From: Sphingomonas metalli
GTDB taxonomy: Bacteria; Pseudomonadota; Alphaproteobacteria; Sphingomonadales; Sphingomonadaceae
Direction of reading: 5' to 3'
Assembly (NCBI RefSeq): GCF_014641735.1
Contig: NZ_BMIH01000003.1
Coordinates: forward strand, 186,001-250,000
DNA: 64,000 nucleotides
This document shows positions 59,255 to 64,000 of the stretch, in pieces. The notes beneath the pieces are model-generated. The model did no database searches. It was not told the origin of the DNA and saw nothing but the letters and a program-made list of their open reading frames with translations. How positions within the stretch are numbered: position 1 is the stretch's first letter; every line of letters starts with the position of its first letter. The position numbers and the translations under genes are program-made.

Positions 59255-59348
59255 GTCACCCCGGACTTGTTCCGGGGTCCACCTCGCCGCGAGACCGTCG
59301 GCGTGAGCGTTTGCGGGACGGTGGATGCCGGAACAAGTCCGGCATGAC
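59255..59348. repeat. 94-bp structured intergenic repeat, copy C
   Basis: Left unit GTCACCCCGGACTTGTTCCG and right unit CCGGAACAAGTCCGGCATGA are near-perfect inverted copies. CCACC / GGTGG lies just inside them, and the middle differs from the other three copies. It lies in the 278-bp spacer between aspS and dnaE, where I see no other gene. Confidence 0.7.
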
Positions 59349-59391
59349 GGAGGGCGAGGCGACGTCAGACGGCGAAGTCTGTCGCTGGCGA

Positions 59392-61194
59392 TTACCCCGC
59401 CGCAACGACCCCCGGCTTGGGCGCATCCGCCGTCGAGCGCAGGTGCAACTCGCGCAGCTGCCGGTTGTCCGCCGGCGAGGGCGCGCCCATCAGCAGGTCC
59501 TCGGCGCGCTGGTTCATCGGGAAGAGCGTGATCTCGCGCAGGTTCTGCGCCCCGCAGATCAGCATGACGATCCGGTCGACGCCGGCCGCCATGCCGCCAT
59601 GCGGCGGCGCGCCGTACTGGAAGGCGCGGTAGAGGCCGCCGAACCGCTCCTCGACATCGGCCTTGGAGAGGCCGACCAGTTCGAACGCCTTGACCATCAG
59701 CTCCGGCGACTGGTTGCGGATCGAGCCGGAAGCGATCTCATAGCCATTGCAGACGAGATCGTACTGATAGGCCTTGATCGTCAGCGGGTCCTGCCCGTTC
59801 AGCGCGTCCATCCCGCCCTGCGGCATCGAGAAGGGATTGTGCGCGAACTCGACCTTCTTCTCGTTTTCGTCCCATTCGTAGAAGGGGAAGTCGACGATCC
59901 AGCACAGGCGGAACGCGCCCTGTTCGATCAGGCCGAGCTGGTCGGCGACGCGGGTGCGCGCCGCGCCGGCCAGCTTGGCGGCCTGTTCGGGCTTGCCGGC
60001 GGCGAAGAACAGCCCGTCGTCCGGGCCGAGGCCGAGTGCGGCGTAGAGCGCCTCCATGCCTTCGGAACCATGGTTCTTGGCGATCGGGCCGCCGAACTCG
60101 CCGCCCTTGCGGGTGACATAGCCCAGTCCCGCATGGCCCTCGGCGCGGGCCCATTCGTTCATGTCGTCGAAGAACTTGCGGCTCTTGTCCGCCGTGCCCG
60201 GCGCGGGGATCGCGCGGACCACGCCGCCGCCGCCCACGATCCGCTCGAACAGGCCGAAGCCGCTCGTGGTGAAGTGCTCCGATACGTCGGTGATGATCAG
60301 CGGATTGCGCAGGTCGGGCTTGTCGCTGCCGTACTTCAGCATCGCCTCGTCATAGGGGATGCGCGGGAACTGGCCGGTCGGGGTGACGGTGCGGCCGTCC
60401 GCGAACGCCTCGAAGATGCCGCCGATCACCGGCTCCATCGTCTCCCATACCTCTTCCTGCGTGACGAAGCTCATCTCGAGGTCGAGCTGGTAGAATTCGC
60501 CCGGCAGCCGGTCGGCGCGCGGATCCTCGTCGCGGAAACAGGGGGCGATCTGGAAATAGCGGTCGAAGCCCGCCACCATCAGCAGCTGCTTGTACTGCTG
60601 CGGCGCCTGCGGGAGCGCGTAGAACTTACCGGGATGAATGCGGCTCGGCACCAGAAAGTCGCGCGCGCCCTCGGGCGAGGAGGCGGTGAGGATCGGGGTG
60701 GAATATTCGGTGAAGCCCGCGGCCTCCATGCGGCGGCGCATGTCGGCGATCACCTTCGTCCGGCGCACGATGTTCGCGTGCAGCGTCTCGCGGCGCAGAT
60801 CGAGGAAGCGATAGCGCAGCCGGATATCCTCCGGATATTCCTGCTCGCCCGCGACCGGCATCGGCAGCTCGTCCGCTGCGGACAGCACCGTCGCGGCGCG
60901 CGCGAACACCTCGATCGCCCCGGTCGCCAGGTTGGGGTTCACCGTCGCGTCCGACCGCGCCTTCACCGTGCCGTCGATCGTCACGACCGATTCGACGCGC
61001 ACCCCTTCGAGGATCGGCAGCGCCGGCGAATCCGAATCGGCGACGATCTGGGTGATGCCATAATGGTCGCGCAGGTCGACGAACAGCACGCCGCCATGGT
61101 CGCGCTTGCGATGCACCCAGCCCGACAGGCGGACGGTCTCGCCGACGGCGGCAGCGTCGAGGGCGGCGCAGGTGTGGGTGCGATAGGCGTGCAT
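59392..61194 (-). CDS. aspS: aspartyl-tRNA synthetase (probably non-discriminating)
   Basis: A 600-residue class II synthetase with an OB-fold anticodon domain ([21 protein letters not shown]), motif 2 [19 protein letters not shown], the bacterial GAD insertion (about residues 290-420) and motif 3 [19 protein letters not shown]. In the anticodon domain residue 33 is His, where discriminating E. coli AspRS has Leu30. The His form is reported for enzymes that also charge tRNA-Asn, which needs GatCAB to form Asn-tRNA (established for Pseudomonas-type enzymes). Asparagine charging by transamidation is therefore expected but not shown. The start at 61194 is [20 protein letters not shown]. Confidence 0.95.
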   Translation of the reverse strand: MHAYRTHTCAALDAAAVGETVRLSGWVHRKRDHGGVLFVDLRDHYGITQIVADSDSPALPILEGVRVESVVTIDGTVKARSDATVNPNLATGAIEVFARAATVLSAADELPMPVAGEQEYPEDIRLRYRFLDLRRETLHANIVRRTKVIADMRRRMEAAGFTEYSTPILTASSPEGARDFLVPSRIHPGKFYALPQAPQQYKQLLMVAGFDRYFQIAPCFRDEDPRADRLPGEFYQLDLEMSFVTQEEVWETMEPVIGGIFEAFADGRTVTPTGQFPRIPYDEAMLKYGSDKPDLRNPLIITDVSEHFTTSGFGLFERIVGGGGVVRAIPAPGTADKSRKFFDDMNEWARAEGHAGLGYVTRKGGEFGGPIAKNHGSEGMEALYAALGLGPDDGLFFAAGKPEQAAKLAGAARTRVADQLGLIEQGAFRLCWIVDFPFYEWDENEKKVEFAHNPFSMPQGGMDALNGQDPLTIKAYQYDLVCNGYEIASGSIRNQSPELMVKAFELVGLSKADVEERFGGLYRAFQYGAPPHGGMAAGVDRIVMLICGAQNLREITLFPMNQRAEDLLMGAPSPADNRQLRELHLRSTADAPKPGVVAAG

Positions 61195-61215
61195 CGGGTT
61201 CTTCTTTTCAATCCG

Positions 61216-61294
61216 TCATCCCGGCGCGGGCCGGGATCTCGTGAGGCAAGGGTGCCGCCAGCCACCGAAAGATGCCAGCCTGCGCTGGCATGAC
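61216..61294. repeat. paired REP-like hairpins between aspS and the RNase D gene
   Basis: ATCCCGGC / GCCGGGAT (61218-61237, GCGG loop) and ATGCCAGC / GCTGGCAT (61272-61291, CTGC loop) face each other, with GTCATCC at the left and GGCATGAC at the right. Together they form a BIME-like inverted pair in the divergent gene gap. Confidence 0.6.
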
Positions 61295-61372
61295 GATGGA
61301 GGAGATGGGGTTGCCCCTCCCCCTCTCACCCCCTCTTTGTCAACCCGTGCGCGTCGGTCTATGGGCGGTCGG

Positions 61373-62548
61373 ATGCACGTCCATCCGCTTATCACCGACA
61401 GCGCCACGCTCGCCGATCTCTGCTCCCGCCTCGCCCAGGCCGATTTCGTCACGGTCGACACCGAGTTCATGCGCGAGAGTACCTATTGGCCCGAACTCTG
61501 CCTGATCCAGATCGCCGACACGCAGGAGGCGGCCGCGATCGACCCGCTGGCGCCCGGCCTCGACATGGGTCCGCTGCTCGACCTGCTGGTGAACAACGAG
61601 GATGTGCTGAAGGTCTTCCATGCCGGCGGGCAGGATATCGAGATCATCTACAATCTGACCGGCAAGACCCCGCATCCGCTGTTCGACACGCAGGTCGCGG
61701 CGATGGCGCTGGGTCAGGGCGAGCAGATCGGCTATTCGAATCTGGTCGACAGCTGGCTGGGCATCAGCATCGACAAGGGCGCGCGCTTCACCGACTGGTC
61801 GCGTCGGCCGCTCGATGCGCGGCAGATCGAATATGCGATCGGCGACGTGACGCACCTGTCGCGCATCTTCCCCAAGATGCTCGAGCGGTTGAAGAAGACC
61901 GGCCGCGGCGCATGGCTGGACCAGGAGATGGAGCGACTCGCCGATCCCGCCAACTATGCCAACGATCCCGATCTCGCCTGGAAGCGCGTCCGCATTTCAG
62001 GCCGCAAGCCCGAGGTGCTGGGCCGGCTCAAGGCGCTGGCGCGCTGGCGCGAACTGGAGGCGCAGGCCAAGGACCTGCCGCGCGGCCGGATCGTCAAGGA
62101 CGAGACGCTGGGCGACCTCGCCGGCAATCCGCCGCGCAAGCAGGCCGATCTCGCCAAGGTGCGCGGCCTGTCGGCGACCTGGGCGGGGAACGACATCGGC
62201 GCGCGGCTGATGGCGGCGATCGAGGCTGCGGTGCCGCTGTCCGCCGACGAACTGCCGCCCCGCGACGACCGCAAGCCGGGGCTGGGCAAGGACGGCGCGC
62301 TGGTCGCCGATCTGCTGAAATTGCTCCTCAAGATTCGCGCGCGCGACATCGACGTGGCGTCGAAGCTGCTGGCGCGCAGCGAGGAGCTCGAGGCGCTCGC
62401 GGCGGGCGTCCGCAAGGGACTGCCGATGCTCGAGGGATGGCGCTACGATCAGTTCGGGCGCGATGCCGTGGATCTGGTCGAGGGGCGGCTGGGTTTCACC
62501 GTCAAGGCCGGACGGCTGATGATGACCCGAGCAGAGGAGCCTGCATGA
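61373..62548 (+). CDS. rnd: ribonuclease D
   Basis: A 391-residue 3'-5' exoribonuclease that trims tRNA precursors and other structured RNAs. The DEDD residues are in VDTEFMRESTYWPELCLIQIAD, HAGGQDIEIIYN, FDTQVAAMALG and YAIGDVTHLSRIF, with the final Tyr marking the DEDDy subtype. A downstream HRDC domain covers WRELEAQAKDLPRGRIVKDE and GNPPRKQADLAKVRGL. The start at 61373 gives MHVHPLITDSATLADL; an ATG four codons upstream (61361) is also possible. Its stop overlaps the start of the I78-type lipoprotein gene (ATGA), which suggests an operon. Confidence 0.93.
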   Translation: MHVHPLITDSATLADLCSRLAQADFVTVDTEFMRESTYWPELCLIQIADTQEAAAIDPLAPGLDMGPLLDLLVNNEDVLKVFHAGGQDIEIIYNLTGKTPHPLFDTQVAAMALGQGEQIGYSNLVDSWLGISIDKGARFTDWSRRPLDARQIEYAIGDVTHLSRIFPKMLERLKKTGRGAWLDQEMERLADPANYANDPDLAWKRVRISGRKPEVLGRLKALARWRELEAQAKDLPRGRIVKDETLGDLAGNPPRKQADLAKVRGLSATWAGNDIGARLMAAIEAAVPLSADELPPRDDRKPGLGKDGALVADLLKLLLKIRARDIDVASKLLARSEELEALAAGVRKGLPMLEGWRYDQFGRDAVDLVEGRLGFTVKAGRLMMTRAEEPA

Positions 62549-62847
62549 CCACGGTCGCCACCTATGGCCTCACGGCCGCCGCGATGATCGCCGCTCTGGC
62601 CGGCTGTGCGACGACGCCGCCGCCACGCGAGCCCGCCGGCCCCTGTCGGGTCGATGAGGCTGTACGCATGCGCTACGTCGGCACCCGCTTCCGCCTGCCG
62701 ATGCGCGACGAGATGCGCTACGCGACCGACAGTCGCATCGCGCGCGTGATCCGCCCCGGCGACATCACGACGCAGGACTTCCGCGAGGACCGGCTGAACA
62801 TCCTGGTCGATGATGCCAGGCGGGTCGAGGGCCTGCGCTGCGGGTGA
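62545..62847 (+). CDS. I78 peptidase inhibitor-family lipoprotein
   Basis: A 100-residue protein with a lipoprotein signal ending in the lipobox ALAGC (Cys near residue 21). The mature part PCRVDEAVRMRYVGTRFRLP, ARVIRPGDITTQDFREDRLN and a final GLRCG match the I78 potato-inhibitor-like family, whose members inhibit serine peptidases through an exposed loop and a Cys-Cys bridge between the two ends. Two such cysteines are visible. It may protect the periplasm from host or self proteases (inference). It is coupled by a 4-base overlap to the RNase D gene and convergent with the Ppx/GppA gene. Confidence 0.75.
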   Translation: MTTVATYGLTAAAMIAALAGCATTPPPREPAGPCRVDEAVRMRYVGTRFRLPMRDEMRYATDSRIARVIRPGDITTQDFREDRLNILVDDARRVEGLRCG

Positions 62848-62873
62848 TCGCAGCACCCGCCTGAGGTACGTCC

Positions 62874-64000
62874 CTATCCGATCAGCACCGGCTTGCGCGC
62901 AAGCGCGGTCGCCAGAGCCGAGTGTCGCTTCTCCACCGTCTCGGCATAGAGCGACCGGTCCTCCGGTCGCAGGGCCAGCGCCACCGCATCGCCGTGGAGC
63001 GCGAGCGACGAACGGGTGAGCGGGCCCGCCAGCCCACCCGACAGCCGCTGGCCGAGCCGCATCGCCAGTCCCCAGTCGACCGCGCGGCGCAGCGCCTCGG
63101 GCGGGGCGAGGCGGGGGAGCGGCGCGGGATGGCCCATGCCGCCGCCCAGGCTGGTGAACAGCGCCTGCGCCAGCATCGCGCGCTCCTCCGCCTCGATCGC
63201 CACCCAATTGCCGTGGAGCGCGATTTCCAGGCCACGTTCCGCCCGGAACTCGGGATTGGCGCGCCAGCCCACATCGGCGAGGAGGCACGCGGCATGGCGG
63301 ATACGGCCATGGGAGGGCGCGTCGCTGGCAAAGAGCGGTGCGATCCACCGGTCGAGCAGGTCGCCATGTTCGGGAAAGCGGCCGAGCACCCGCCCCTCTT
63401 CGCGCGCGCCGACGATCAGCGGATCGAGCGCGCGCGTCTCCGCATCCATCGCCGCATAGAGCAGCCCTTCGCGCAGGCCATAGGCGGAGACGATCGTCGT
63501 GCGGCTCTCCAGCCGGCGCAGCAGCACGCCGAGCAGCGCGGCGGCATCGGCCAGCGTCGCGGTGCGGCCCGACGACAGGCCGGGGATCGCGCGCAACTGC
63601 GCCTTGTCGAGATGCGAGATGCTGCGGGCCAGCCGCGCGATCGCGGCGGGCTCCAGCGCATATTGGTGCGCGATCGGCAGCGGATAGACGTTGCGCACCA
63701 TGTCGAGCCGCGCCAGCGCCCGCCACGACCCGCCGACGAGGTACAGCGGCAGGCCCTTGCCGCGACCGGCCCAGCCGGCCTTCGCGATCAGCTTGCCGAC
63801 ATGGGCGTCGAGCGGCTTGCCGCGCATGCCGGCGATCCGCAGCACGCCGAGCGGGAAGGACACGCGATCCGCGATCCGGCCACCTGTTACCCGCACGAGC
63901 TCTAGGCTGCCGCCCCCCAGGTCGCCGACGATCCCGTCGGCATCGGGGATGCCCGACAGCACGCCATGGCCGGCACCCGCCGCCTCCTGCTCGCCGCTCA
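62874..64000 (-). CDS. Ppx/GppA exopolyphosphatase-type protein, 3' part (cut by window edge)
   Basis: A partial gene: the window holds the last 375 codons. The visible sequence starts in SGEQEAAGAGHGVLSGIPDA, then has the phosphate-binding GDLGGGSLELVRV of the Ppx/GppA actin-like fold, followed by LPLYLVGGSWRALARLD, IVSAYGLREGLLYAAM and the C-terminal HD-like helical domain (RIRHAACLLADVGW). It should hydrolyse polyphosphate or pppGpp. Which of Ppx or GppA cannot be told from these parts. It is convergent with the I78 lipoprotein gene (26-bp gap). The N-terminal residues are beyond position 64000. Confidence 0.88.
   Translation of the reverse strand, partial: SGEQEAAGAGHGVLSGIPDADGIVGDLGGGSLELVRVTGGRIADRVSFPLGVLRIAGMRGKPLDAHVGKLIAKAGWAGRGKGLPLYLVGGSWRALARLDMVRNVYPLPIAHQYALEPAAIARLARSISHLDKAQLRAIPGLSSGRTATLADAAALLGVLLRRLESRTTIVSAYGLREGLLYAAMDAETRALDPLIVGAREEGRVLGRFPEHGDLLDRWIAPLFASDAPSHGRIRHAACLLADVGWRANPEFRAERGLEIALHGNWVAIEAEERAMLAQALFTSLGGGMGHPAPLPRLAPPEALRRAVDWGLAMRLGQRLSGGLAGPLTRSSLALHGDAVALALRPEDRSLYAETVEKRHSALATALARKPVLIG

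Noticed and set aside
1-64000. CRISPR arrays, tRNA or rRNA genes
   Set aside because: I saw no regularly spaced direct repeats and no cloverleaf or rRNA-like sequence. The repeats present are isolated palindromes. tRNAscan-SE and Infernal would be decisive.
1-64000. Recently transferred island or defence system
   Set aside because: Composition looks uniformly GC-rich, genes are core metabolic, replication and envelope functions, and no integrase, transposase or nuclease cassette is present.

Overview
The window is a GC-rich stretch of bacterial chromosome with very little spacing between genes. It looks like core genome of a sphingomonad (Sphingomonas or a close relative, Alphaproteobacteria). 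The indications are a UrcA-family secreted protein, a DUF4893 lipoprotein, a PEPxxWA-CTERM protein, sulfur genes accompanied by DUF2849 and DUF934, a TonB receptor with an MFS porter, TamA/TamB, a CtrA-type box and short palindromic repeats beginning GTCAT/GTCAC. I saw no rRNA, tRNA, CRISPR array, prophage, transposase or defence island.

Layout. 1-1.1 kb: RatA/Coq10-type gene (cut by the window edge) and lipA. 1.1-5.4 kb: beta-carbonic anhydrase, UrcA protein, UvrD/PcrA helicase and a glycine-zipper protein. 5.5-10.9 kb: fatty-acid oxidation cluster (hydratase/dehydrogenase, two acyl-CoA dehydrogenases, TesB thioesterase). 10.9-15.6 kb, minus strand: holC and a signalling operon (EAL phosphodiesterase, TPR hybrid kinase, single-domain receiver). 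15.6-15.9 kb: a 17-codon ORF with a promoter-like region, a symmetric TTAA-N7-TTAA box and a very strong terminator. 15.9-22.3 kb: tamB and tamA. 22.4-23.8 kb: prepilin peptidase between two small genes. 23.9-27.7 kb: thiolase, SH3 protein, 2-hydroxyacid dehydrogenase and DUF4893 lipoprotein. 27.8-34.2 kb: nitronate monooxygenase family protein, glycosyltransferase, two small exported or membrane proteins, PEP-CTERM protein, GH130 and an alpha/beta hydrolase. 34.2-37 kb: SelO and an AstD-like dehydrogenase. 37-41.3 kb: TonB receptor plus MFS operon facing a TetR regulator. 41.4-43.3 kb: DUF885 protein. 43.4-47.4 kb: assimilatory sulfur operon (SUMT, DUF2849, sulfite reductase, DUF934, cysH). 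47.5-53.9 kb: outer-membrane beta-barrel protein, ETF-QO, a divergent UDG-like protein, lytic transglycosylase, moaB and a VOC protein. 53.9-64 kb: PA0069-type radical SAM protein, a Gln/Gly-rich small protein, dnaE, aspS, RNase D, an I78 inhibitor-like lipoprotein and a Ppx/GppA phosphatase cut by the window edge.

How genes work together. The acyl-CoA dehydrogenases pass electrons through ETF to the ETF-QO at 48-50 kb, and the thiolase at 24 kb could complete beta-oxidation. SUMT makes the siroheme precursor used by the sulfite reductase, which sits beside the APS/PAPS reductase. TamA and TamB form the outer-membrane translocation and assembly module. The EAL/kinase/receiver operon starts 90 bp from the CtrA-like box, which suggests cell-cycle or motility-linked c-di-GMP control.

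The most novel signal is the 17-codon transcription unit with its CtrA-like box. Next is a family of four structured intergenic repeats of about 94 bp. Start codons were chosen by family alignment and Shine-Dalgarno sequences where visible. All functional names come from motif recognition, not from a database search.
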